DNA from: an uncultured Clostridia bacterium
GTDB lineage: Bacteria > Bacillota > Clostridia > Christensenellales > Borkfalkiaceae
Reading direction: 5' to 3'
Length of the DNA: 13,451 nucleotides
NCBI GenBank assembly: GCA_947628555.1
Contig: CANRAI010000022.1
Location: forward strand, 1-13,451
This document shows positions 7,562-13,451 of the stretch, piece by piece. How positions within the stretch are numbered: position 1 is the stretch's first letter; the number at the start of each line of letters is the position of its first letter. The notes under the pieces are model-generated. The model did not search any database. It saw nothing but the letters and a program-made list of their open reading frames with translations, and had not been told where the DNA came from. A program made the position numbers and the translations under genes.

Positions 7562-7591
7562 AAAAAATACGGCGTCTCCGCCGTATTTTTT
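7562..7591. terminator. bidirectional rho-independent terminator between the lipoprotein gene and serS
   Basis: A 13-bp stem (7562-7574 with 7579-7591) is made of six A-T pairs outside TACGGCG/CGCCGTA, with loop TCTC. An A run precedes it and a T run follows it, so it has the right shape on both strands. It lies 28 bases after the 870-residue lipoprotein gene and about 63 bases after the serS stop codon on the other strand. Confidence 0.85.
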
Positions 7592-7592
7592 G

Positions 7593-7648
7593 TTTATTAT
7601 ATTAAACACATTATCATTTTTTTATTATATTGAATACATTATCATTTT
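7593..7648. repeat. two tandem copies of a 28-bp AT-rich repeat
   Basis: Copy one (7593-7620) and copy two (7621-7648) match at 26 of 28 positions, differing only at 7604/7632 and 7607/7635. Each unit begins TTTATTATATT and ends CATTATCATTTT. They fill the gap between the bidirectional terminator and the end of serS. The copies are tandem, not inverted. Their role is unknown; replication slippage is the simplest origin. Confidence 0.85.
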
Positions 7649-7654
7649 TTTACT

Positions 7655-7676
7655 TTATTTTATCCTTATTTTATCC
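7655..7676. repeat. 11-bp tandem duplication across the serS stop codon
   Basis: The plus-strand unit TTATTTTATCC occurs twice in a row (7655-7665 and 7666-7676). On the coding strand it is GGATAAAATAA twice. The second copy supplies the stop codon, so the protein ends KDKIRIK. With one copy it would end KDKIK at a stop four bases further on. Confidence 0.8.
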
Positions 7677-8944
7677 TTGCCGCCCATGTATTTGCGGAGA
7701 ACTTCGGGAATATATACCGAGCCGTCCGCCTGCAAATGGTTTTCAAGGAAAGCTATAAGCATTCTGGGGGGAGCGACTACCGTATTATTTAAGGTATGCA
7801 CAAATTCGTTTCTGCCCGTCTTTTCGTTTTTATAGCGTATCCCGAGACGGCGAGCCTGCGCGTCGGTCAGATTTGAACAACTGCCCACCTCGAAATACTT
7901 GCCTTGACGGGGGCTCCACGCCTCTATGTCGCAGCTTTTATACTTTAAATCGGCAAGGTCCCCCGAACAGCATATAAGCTGGCGAACGGGAATTTCCATG
8001 GACGTGAACAGCTCAACCGTATAACGCCACATCTTCTCGTACCACTCGTCGCTCTGTTCGGGCTTGCAAAGTACAATCATCTCCTGTTTTTCGAACTGGT
8101 GGATACGGTAAATGCCGCGTTCCTCCAAACCGTGCGCGCCCTTTTCCTTGCGGAAGCACGGCGAATAAGACGTAAGAGTCTGCGGCAGCGCGCTTTCGGG
8201 CAGGGTCTGACCCATAAATCTGCCTATCATCGAATGTTCGGAAGTGCCTATAAGATACAAATCCTCGCCCTCGATTTTGTACATCATTCCTTCCATTTCC
8301 TCGAAGGACATTACGCCCGAAACAACCTCGCTCCTTATCATAAAGGGCGGTATGCAATAGGTGAAGCCCTTGTCTATCATAAAATCGCGAGCATAAGTCA
8401 AAACGGCGGAATGAAGGCGGGCAATATCACCCGTTAGATAATAAAAACCGTTGCCACTTGTTCTTCTGGCGCTGTCAAGGTCGATTCCGTTCAAACTTTC
8501 GAGAATATCAAGGTGATAGGGAACTTCAAAAGGTTTCGGCTCGGCTTTAAGGAAAGTTTCGCCCTGAACGTTTTCGCTGTCGTCCTTGCCTATCGGCACG
8601 TCGTCCGCGATTATGTTGGGAATCAAAGCCATTGCCTTTTTAAGCGCCGTTTCCACCTCTGCGCTTTCGGATTCAATCTCAGTTACGCGTTCGTTATTCG
8701 CTTTGGAAAGCGCTTTAACTTCCTCCGCTTCCGCCTTTTTGCCCTCGCGCATAAGCGTTCCTATCTGCTTTGCAAGGCGGTTTCTGTCCGCGCGGCGGGT
8801 ATCGCCTTCCTGTTGAAGCTCACGCCGCTTTTTATCGAGCGACAGGACTTCGTCAACCAGGGGAAGCTTATAATCCTGAAATTTCTTTCTGATATTCTCC
8901 CGTACGATATCGGGATTTTCGCGTATAAAATTGATGTCAAGCAT
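7655..8944 (-). CDS. serS: seryl-tRNA synthetase
   Basis: This 429-residue cytoplasmic class II synthetase charges tRNA-Ser with serine. The N-terminus MLDINFIRENPDIVRENIRK leads into the long charged coiled-coil arm that grips the tRNA (about 25-105). The catalytic core has GTSEH (233-237, the T-x-E serine/adenylate motif), motif 2 around CFRKEKGAHG (263-272) with its arginine at 265, the zinc-free EVGSCSN (352-358), and motif 3 around R394. Two segments differ from the textbook bacterial enzyme: TSEH instead of TAE, and NNTVVAPPR instead of NGSGLAVGR. The conserved arginines are kept, so it should be active. An in-frame TTG at 8962 would add six residues. I chose the ATG at 8944 because it begins the family's usual MLD sequence and because the TTG lies inside the promoter. 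No Shine-Dalgarno precedes either start. Confidence 0.95.
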   Translation of the reverse strand: MLDINFIRENPDIVRENIRKKFQDYKLPLVDEVLSLDKKRRELQQEGDTRRADRNRLAKQIGTLMREGKKAEAEEVKALSKANNERVTEIESESAEVETALKKAMALIPNIIADDVPIGKDDSENVQGETFLKAEPKPFEVPYHLDILESLNGIDLDSARRTSGNGFYYLTGDIARLHSAVLTYARDFMIDKGFTYCIPPFMIRSEVVSGVMSFEEMEGMMYKIEGEDLYLIGTSEHSMIGRFMGQTLPESALPQTLTSYSPCFRKEKGAHGLEERGIYRIHQFEKQEMIVLCKPEQSDEWYEKMWRYTVELFTSMEIPVRQLICCSGDLADLKYKSCDIEAWSPRQGKYFEVGSCSNLTDAQARRLGIRYKNEKTGRNEFVHTLNNTVVAPPRMLIAFLENHLQADGSVYIPEVLRKYMGGKDKIRIK

Positions 8945-8950
8945 AATTTT

Positions 8951-8979
8951 ATTATAATTCAAAATTTTGGTAATTGCAA
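8951..8979 (-). promoter_or_regulatory. serS promoter predicting a leaderless mRNA
   Basis: On the minus strand TTGCAA (8974-8979), a 17-base spacer and TATAAT (8951-8956) are followed by only six bases (AAAATT) before the serS ATG. A standard start point seven bases past the -10 box is the A of the ATG itself. There is no ribosome site and no room for a T-box leader, which many Firmicutes use at serS. Confidence 0.6.
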
Positions 8980-8998
8980 TTAAATAGCCGATAATATG

Positions 8999-9027
8999 TT
9001 GAAAATGAATATTATTTATGATACAAT
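8999..9027 (+). promoter_or_regulatory. sigma-A promoter of the P-type ATPase gene
   Basis: TTGAAA (8999-9004), a 17-base spacer and TACAAT (9022-9027), with an extended TG at 9019-9020. The predicted start near 9034 leaves a leader of about 40 bases. This is too short for a yybP-ykoY manganese riboswitch, which controls some related transporters. The promoter is divergent from that of serS, with only 19 bases between the two -35 boxes. Confidence 0.75.
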
Positions 9028-9043
9028 ATTATAGATTAGTATA

Positions 9044-9062
9044 GTAAAACCGTCCGTTTTAC
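9044..9062 (+). promoter_or_regulatory. leader hairpin abutting the ATPase ribosome binding site
   Basis: GTAAAAC (9044-9050) and GTTTTAC (9056-9062) are perfect inverted arms around CGTCC. They sit between the predicted transcription start and GGAG (9063-9066), touching it. The element could be a protein-binding operator or a leader hairpin; the short AT-rich stem is weak as RNA. Confidence 0.45.
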
Positions 9063-9073
9063 GGAGAAAGTAA

Positions 9074-11755
9074 ATGAGCAAGATTTTTTATAACAGCACG
9101 GGTAAATCCCGCGAGGAACATTCCGAAGAAGCCGCCGCGCCCGAAGAACAGGCTGCGGAAGAGGCAGCCGCCGCCGACAACGTGCAGATGGCGCTGTTCC
9201 CGGGCGACGAAGAAACGGGCGACCCTTCCGACGTGGAAAGCAGCGGCAATATAAATAAGCAAAAACTTATGCGGTACTTCAAACGTCACCGCAAAAAATC
9301 CGCCGCGGTAAAAGTTGACAGATATTCGCCCAAACTGAATGTCGGTCTTACTTCCGCACAGGTGGAGACAAGATTCAAACAGTTTCTTTTCAACGCGACT
9401 AACAAGCAGTACTCGCGTTCCTATACGGGTATTTTTCTCGGGAATATCTGCACTTTTTTCAACCTTTTGTGCCTATTGGCGGGTATCGCCCTTTTGGTTG
9501 CAAATACAAAGGGCCTTACAAACTACCTCGTCCTCGCCATAACCACGGCGAATATTTTCATAGGAACCTTCCAGGAAATACGCTCCAAAATTTCAATAGA
9601 CAGGCTGGCTATCCTCAACGCCAACACCGTGAAAGCCGTGCGCGACGGAGAAATAGTGGAAATTCCGACGAAAGAAATAGTTCTCGACGACGTTATTCTG
9701 CTTGAAACGGGCAATCAGGTGCCCGCGGACTGTATCCTGGCGGAGGGCACGGTTGAGGTAAACGAAAGTCTTTTGACGGGCGAAAGCGTGGCGATAAAGA
9801 AGTCCATAGGCGACACTTTGTTTGCGGGCAGCTTCATTTCGAGCGGAAGCGGGAAATTCCGCGTTGACAAAGTAGGCAAGGAAACTTATCTTGAAAAGCT
9901 GACCGCAAAGGCAAAAAAATACAAAAGACCTAATTCCGAGCTTATGAATTCCACAAAGCTCATAATTAAGGCGATTTCCATACTCATCATTCCCGTGGCA
10001 ATAGGCAGCTTTTTCATAGCCTATCACGCCGCCCTCGACGGCAGGGCTGAAAGGCTGGACCAGGTAATTGCGGGGATTTTCTCGCAGGAGGCGAATTACG
10101 CCATCCAGCGAACGTGCACCGTTGTAATAGGAATGATACCTTCGGGAATGCTTCTTTTGACATCTGTGGCGCTTGCCGTTGGAATTATCAGGCTTGCAAA
10201 AAGCCGCACTTTGGTGCAGGATATGTATTCCCTTGAAATGCTGGCGCGAGTAAACGTTCTTTGCCTCGACAAGACGGGAACGATAACGGACGGCAGAATG
10301 AAAGTCAACGACAATATAATTTTGAATACCGTTGATGACCTTTCGCTTAAAGACATTATGGGCAGTATGCTTGCAAGCCTGCAAGACAATAACCAAACGT
10401 CAATCGCGCTTTATAACCACTTCGGTTACAGCGATAAGCTTACGCCCGTCACGATATTGCCCTTTTCCTCAAAAAGAAAGCTTTCGGCTGTGACGTTCGA
10501 CGAAGCCGGAACATTTGTTATGGGCGCGCCCGAATTTGTTTTAAAGCCCTGCCCCGTCAAGGTGGAAAAGATAGTTAAGCAATATGCGCAAATGGGGCTG
10601 CGCGTTATAGTACTCGCCCACTCAACGGCGGGAATTTCAGGCGAAAAGCTTCCCGCCGCGTTAAAGCCTATTGCGATAATCTCCATTGCGGACAACATAC
10701 GCGAGGACGCGGTAAACACTATAAAATGGTTTAAAGAAAACGACGTCGCCGTCAAGGTAATTTCGGGCGACAACCCCGTTACCGTCGCCGAAGTAGCGAA
10801 GCGCGCAGGCATTGCGGGCGCGGAAAGGTTTATTTCTTTGGACGGACTCAACGACAGCGAGGTTGAAAACGTCGCCAACAAATACACGGTTTTCGGCAGG
10901 GTTTCGCCCGAACAGAAAGCCGTTCTGGTAAGGGCGATGAAAGCCGCGGGAAATACAGTTGCAATGACAGGCGACGGCGTAAACGATATCCTTGCGCTTA
11001 AAGAGGCGGACTGCGCCGTATCCGTTGCTTCGGGAAGCGAAGCGGCGAGAAACGTAAGCCACCTTGTGCTTATGGACAACAACTTCAACTCAATGCCCAA
11101 AGTCGTGGCGGAAGGCAGGCGCGTCATAAACAACATTAAAAACTCGTCCTCACTGTTCCTTATGAAAACGCTTTTTACGGGGCTGCTTGCAATTATTTGT
11201 ATTGCAATGGGGCAATCCTATCTTTTTATGCCCTCCAATATGCTTCTGCTTGAAACGGCGGTAATCGCCATTCCCTCATTCTTCCTATCCTTGCAGCCCA
11301 ACAAGGACAGGGTGCAGGGCAAGTTTATAACGCACGTAATGAGCAACGCCGTGGCGGGCGCGTTAGTAATGGTAATTTGCGTTATGTCGATGTATCTTAC
11401 AAACGTTTTAGCGCCCGAAGAATTCGGAAACTTTTACCGGCCTTTATGCATTATGGCGCTGACTTTTTCAGGGCTTGTTATGGTATTTAAAATTTGTCGG
11501 CCTTTTAACGCATACCGCGCGTGCCTGTGTCTTTCGGTGTTCACCATATGCGTAGTCTGCTTTGCCATTCCAATCTTAACGGAAACTCTGTTTTATAAGG
11601 GCTGGATGCAACTTGAATGGGATTATGCGAAGGTTTTGGTGCTTGTGGTAGTACTTGAAGCGGCTTTCCAGATTGCCGACTGGATTGTAAAGGTTATGCA
11701 GATTATAATGCCTTCGGCGCGTAAAACCGTCCACAAAGGCAAAAGCGATACATAG
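9074..11755 (+). CDS. cation-transporting P-type ATPase, CtpE-like
   Basis: This 893-residue integral membrane pump belongs to the HAD-superfamily P-type ATPases. The actuator loop has LTGES (234-238), and the phosphorylated aspartate is D399 in DKTGT. The hinge has ISGDNP (564-569) and MTGDGVND (631-638). About ten membrane segments are visible: 121-143, 148-167, 296-318, 345-375, and six after residue 697. The ion-site helix M4 reads GMIPSGMLLLTSVALAVG, like the GLVPEGL stretch of mycobacterial CtpE and related calcium or manganese transporters. Calcium or another divalent ion is therefore the best guess. Two things are odd. The first 60 residues are a low-complexity acidic tail (EEAAAPEEQAAEEAAAAD). 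The usual KGAPE nucleotide motif reads MGAPE (483-487), lacking the lysine, which may be normal for this subfamily. GGAG lies seven bases before the ATG. Confidence 0.92.
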   Translation: MSKIFYNSTGKSREEHSEEAAAPEEQAAEEAAAADNVQMALFPGDEETGDPSDVESSGNINKQKLMRYFKRHRKKSAAVKVDRYSPKLNVGLTSAQVETRFKQFLFNATNKQYSRSYTGIFLGNICTFFNLLCLLAGIALLVANTKGLTNYLVLAITTANIFIGTFQEIRSKISIDRLAILNANTVKAVRDGEIVEIPTKEIVLDDVILLETGNQVPADCILAEGTVEVNESLLTGESVAIKKSIGDTLFAGSFISSGSGKFRVDKVGKETYLEKLTAKAKKYKRPNSELMNSTKLIIKAISILIIPVAIGSFFIAYHAALDGRAERLDQVIAGIFSQEANYAIQRTCTVVIGMIPSGMLLLTSVALAVGIIRLAKSRTLVQDMYSLEMLARVNVLCLDKTGTITDGRMKVNDNIILNTVDDLSLKDIMGSMLASLQDNNQTSIALYNHFGYSDKLTPVTILPFSSKRKLSAVTFDEAGTFVMGAPEFVLKPCPVKVEKIVKQYAQMGLRVIVLAHSTAGISGEKLPAALKPIAIISIADNIREDAVNTIKWFKENDVAVKVISGDNPVTVAEVAKRAGIAGAERFISLDGLNDSEVENVANKYTVFGRVSPEQKAVLVRAMKAAGNTVAMTGDGVNDILALKEADCAVSVASGSEAARNVSHLVLMDNNFNSMPKVVAEGRRVINNIKNSSSLFLMKTLFTGLLAIICIAMGQSYLFMPSNMLLLETAVIAIPSFFLSLQPNKDRVQGKFITHVMSNAVAGALVMVICVMSMYLTNVLAPEEFGNFYRPLCIMALTFSGLVMVFKICRPFNAYRACLCLSVFTICVVCFAIPILTETLFYKGWMQLEWDYAKVLVLVVVLEAAFQIADWIVKVMQIIMPSARKTVHKGKSDT

Positions 11756-11820
11756 AAAGAAATAGTATTGATTTAGTTCCATTTAATGAGGTTAATCGAA
11801 AAATTTTACCGAATTTAAGC

Positions 11821-11854
11821 GCGCGGCTGCCGTACGGCAGCCGCGCATTGTTTT
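11821..11854 (+). terminator. rho-independent terminator after the ATPase gene
   Basis: A 26-base perfect palindrome (11821-11846) folds as an 11-bp GC-rich stem (GCGCGGCTGCC) with loop GTAC, followed by ATTGTTTT. It lies 65 bases after the ATPase stop codon. On the other strand no T run follows directly, so it is a poor gyrA terminator. Confidence 0.8.
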
Positions 11855-11901
11855 ATCCTACTATTTTGTTTTATCCGATTAATTTGTTTTATCCGACTAT
11901 T
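11848..11901. repeat. three tandem copies of an 18-bp repeat
   Basis: The units are TTGTTTTATCCTACTATT (11848-11865), TTGTTTTATCCGATTAAT (11866-11883) and TTGTTTTATCCGACTATT (11884-11901). The first eleven bases are identical in all three. The first unit contains the T run of the preceding terminator, so the array may have grown by copying the terminator tail. Confidence 0.85.
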
Positions 11902-11943
11902 AAAATAGACTTTACGACATTTTATTCGAATGAATAACGTACT

Positions 11944-11973
11944 AAGCTTTAAACAAAGGATATATTAAAGCTT
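11944..11973. repeat. inverted repeat downstream of gyrA
   Basis: AAGCTTTAA (11944-11952) and TTAAAGCTT (11965-11973) are perfect arms around a 12-base loop. The element lies about 40 bases past the gyrA stop codon on the minus strand and could be a weak gyrA terminator, but it is AT-rich with no T run. A 5-bp ACGCA/TGCGT hairpin (11987-12000) lies closer to the stop. Confidence 0.4.
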
Positions 11974-12012
11974 GAAATTTCACCTTACGCACGGTTGCGT
12001 TGCAAAGTTGCG

Positions 12013-13451
12013 TTAGTCCTCTTTGTCCGTAGCCGAATCTTCTTCCGCAGGTTGCACGTGAACGTCGGCGGCGGTTTCTTCGGGAGCGGCGGTTTCGGTT
12101 TCCTCGTCGCGCTCGGTTATGGCAACTGTTGCCACTACTCCGTCTTTAAGCCGCATTAAGCGCACGCCGCGCGTATTGCGGCCTATCAGCGATATATCGG
12201 AGACGTGCATCCTTATAATTGTGCCGCCGTCCGAAATAATCATAAGGTCGTCGTCCGCGGAGACCTCTTTCATGTTTACAAGATAGCCCGTAGTTTCGGT
12301 AAACACGCCCGCCTTTATGCCTTTGCCGGCTCTGCCCTGCACGCGGTAATCTTCAAGCCGCGTACGCTTACCGTAGCCGTTGGACGTAACAGTAAGGATA
12401 TCCTTGTTATCATCTACCACAAGCATATCCACAAGGCAATCGTCCCCTTCAAGCTTCATTGCCCTTACGCCGGCTGTATCCCTGCCCATAGAGCGCACGT
12501 TTTCCTCGGAAAACCGTATGCACTTGCCTGAGCGCGAAGCAATCATAAGCTCGTCCGAGCCCGTGGTAAACTGTACGGAAATCAGCTTGTCGCCCTCGTT
12601 AAGGCGGATAGCGATTTTTCCGTTCCTGTTTATTCTTTCAAACTCTTCGAGTTTAGTCTTTTTGACAAGCCCGTTTTTAGTCGCAAAGGAAATATAACCG
12701 CTGTCGGTGCTGACGGGGATAATCGTTTCTATTTTCTCGTTCTGTTCAATCTGCACGATATTCACTACCGCTCTCCCGCGCGCCGTACGGGCGGCTTCGG
12801 GTATTTCGAACGCCTTTATGCGATAGACTTTGCCGAGGTCGGAAAACAGAAGCAAATCGTCGTGCGAGGAACATACGAACATCTTTTCGATAAAATCCTC
12901 TTCCTTGGGGCGGTGCGCCGTAACGCCCATACCGCCGCGGTTCTGCGCGTGGTATTCTGCGACGGGCAGACGCTTTACGTAGCCCGTGTGGGTCATTGAA
13001 ATTACTACCTGCTCCACGGGAATGAGGTCCGCGTCCTCAATGTCGCCCGTGAAATCGGCAACTACTTCCGTCTTTCTCGAAGAAGGATATTTGCGCTTGA
13101 TTTCCAAAAGGTCGTTTTTGATTAGTTCGAGAACGCGCGGCTCGTGTTGGAGAATATCGTTCAAGTCGGCTATGGTAGCTTCGAGTTCGTTCAGTTCATC
13201 GGTGATTTTATCCACTTCGAGGTGGGATATTCTGTAAAGACGAAGCTCTGCGACAGCCGTTGCCTGCCTTTCGTCCAAAAGGAAATTCTGCGTAAGCTTT
13301 TGCACGCAGTCCGTCTTATCCACGGCATTACGGCAAACCTCCACGACTTCCTCAATGCTCGCCTGCGCGGTAACCAGCCCTTTTAAAATATGGGCGCGCT
13401 CTTCCGCTTTCTGCAAGTCGAACTTGGTGCGGCGGACTATTATGTCCTTCT
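12013..13451 (-). CDS. gyrA: DNA gyrase subunit A, C-terminal 479 residues (start lies beyond the right edge)
   Basis: GyrA cuts and rejoins DNA in the A2B2 gyrase. The N-terminal breakage domain, with the catalytic tyrosine, lies mostly outside the window. The visible part starts at KDIIVRRTKFDLQKAEERAHILKGL, which forms the long coiled-coil arm, and passes through the arm's globular tip (LLDERQATAVAELRLYRISHLE). It then enters the DNA-wrapping beta-propeller, whose blades are marked by GYVKRLP, GRDTAGVRAMKL, QGRAGKGIKAG and GRNTRGVRLMRL. The GyrA-box, usually Q-K/R-R-G-G-R/K-G, reads QNRGGMG (12925-12945). This assigns it to GyrA rather than ParC, but two basic positions are lost. The protein ends in an acidic tail of about 35 residues. 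Alignment to B. subtilis GyrA from memory is close throughout. The reading frame is open to the window edge. Confidence 0.95.
   Translation of the reverse strand, partial: KDIIVRRTKFDLQKAEERAHILKGLVTAQASIEEVVEVCRNAVDKTDCVQKLTQNFLLDERQATAVAELRLYRISHLEVDKITDELNELEATIADLNDILQHEPRVLELIKNDLLEIKRKYPSSRKTEVVADFTGDIEDADLIPVEQVVISMTHTGYVKRLPVAEYHAQNRGGMGVTAHRPKEEDFIEKMFVCSSHDDLLLFSDLGKVYRIKAFEIPEAARTARGRAVVNIVQIEQNEKIETIIPVSTDSGYISFATKNGLVKKTKLEEFERINRNGKIAIRLNEGDKLISVQFTTGSDELMIASRSGKCIRFSEENVRSMGRDTAGVRAMKLEGDDCLVDMLVVDDNKDILTVTSNGYGKRTRLEDYRVQGRAGKGIKAGVFTETTGYLVNMKEVSADDDLMIISDGGTIIRMHVSDISLIGRNTRGVRLMRLKDGVVATVAITERDEETETAAPEETAADVHVQPAEEDSATDKED

Noticed and set aside
7593..7648. CRISPR array or insertion-sequence end
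   Set aside because: There are only two directly adjacent copies with no spacer between them, and no cas or transposase gene nearby.
7590..7835. An 81-codon plus-strand frame starting in the AT-rich repeats
   Set aside because: Its hydrophobic start is translated T-rich repeat DNA, and the rest is antisense to serS.
8945..8962. TTG start giving serS six extra residues
   Set aside because: The codons lie between the -10 and -35 boxes of the likely promoter, and the family normally begins at the MLD methionine.
8513..8983. A 156-codon plus-strand frame opposite the N-terminal half of serS
   Set aside because: It covers serS and its promoter in antisense; the translation is low-quality and rich in F and R.
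8945..9073. T-box or metal riboswitch in the serS/ATPase gap
   Set aside because: The gap is 129 bases with both promoters inside it. It leaves no leader for serS and about 40 bases for the ATPase, with no T-box or yybP-ykoY features.
9593..10396. A 267-codon open frame on the minus strand inside the P-type ATPase gene
   Set aside because: It lies wholly antisense to a gene with complete catalytic motifs, its translation resembles no family, and it has no ribosome site. It is a codon-bias shadow.

Overview
The window looks like chromosomal DNA from a spore-forming, anaerobic low-to-mid GC Firmicute of the Clostridia type. The grounds are a clear SpoIIID, a gyrA C-terminus of Gram-positive type, a 2-hydroxyacyl-CoA dehydratase activase-like gene (an oxygen-sensitive fermentation enzyme family), strong GGAG ribosome sites and long lipoproteins with LAAC lipoboxes. 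An uncultured gut clostridium is a reasonable guess, but the genus cannot be named from the sequence alone.

Layout. Left edge, minus strand: the 5' part of a CoA-dehydratase activase gene (1-374) with a near-ideal housekeeping promoter, then spoIIID (541-792) with a sigma-E-like promoter. Plus strand, 1064-7533: three consecutive genes for secreted lipoproteins. They are a 997-residue protein with a TlpA/thioredoxin-like domain, a small 160-residue protein, and an 870-residue protein with a short collagen-like stalk. A rho-independent terminator follows each gene. The three share modules: a small prealbumin-like beta domain, and an unrecognised domain ending in a W-x3-C-x-Y pattern that occurs twice in the first protein and once in the third. 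Minus strand, 7655-8944: serS, convergent with the lipoprotein genes across a bidirectional terminator and a pair of 28-bp repeats. Plus strand, 9074-11755: a CtpE-like cation P-type ATPase, divergent from serS. A strong hairpin terminator and three 18-bp tandem repeats follow. Minus strand, 12013 to the right edge: the C-terminal half of gyrA.

How it fits together. serS, gyrA, spoIIID, the activase and the ATPase are ordinary chromosomal genes. The lipoprotein cluster is the accessory and least understood part, and probably acts on the outer face of the membrane. Its only recognisable activity is the thiol-disulfide domain of the first protein. The most testable regulatory observation is the serS promoter: its -10 box lies six bases before the ATG, which predicts a leaderless mRNA with no T-box. 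No gene-free stretch exceeds 300 bases. I saw no tRNA or rRNA gene, CRISPR array, insertion sequence or prophage gene.
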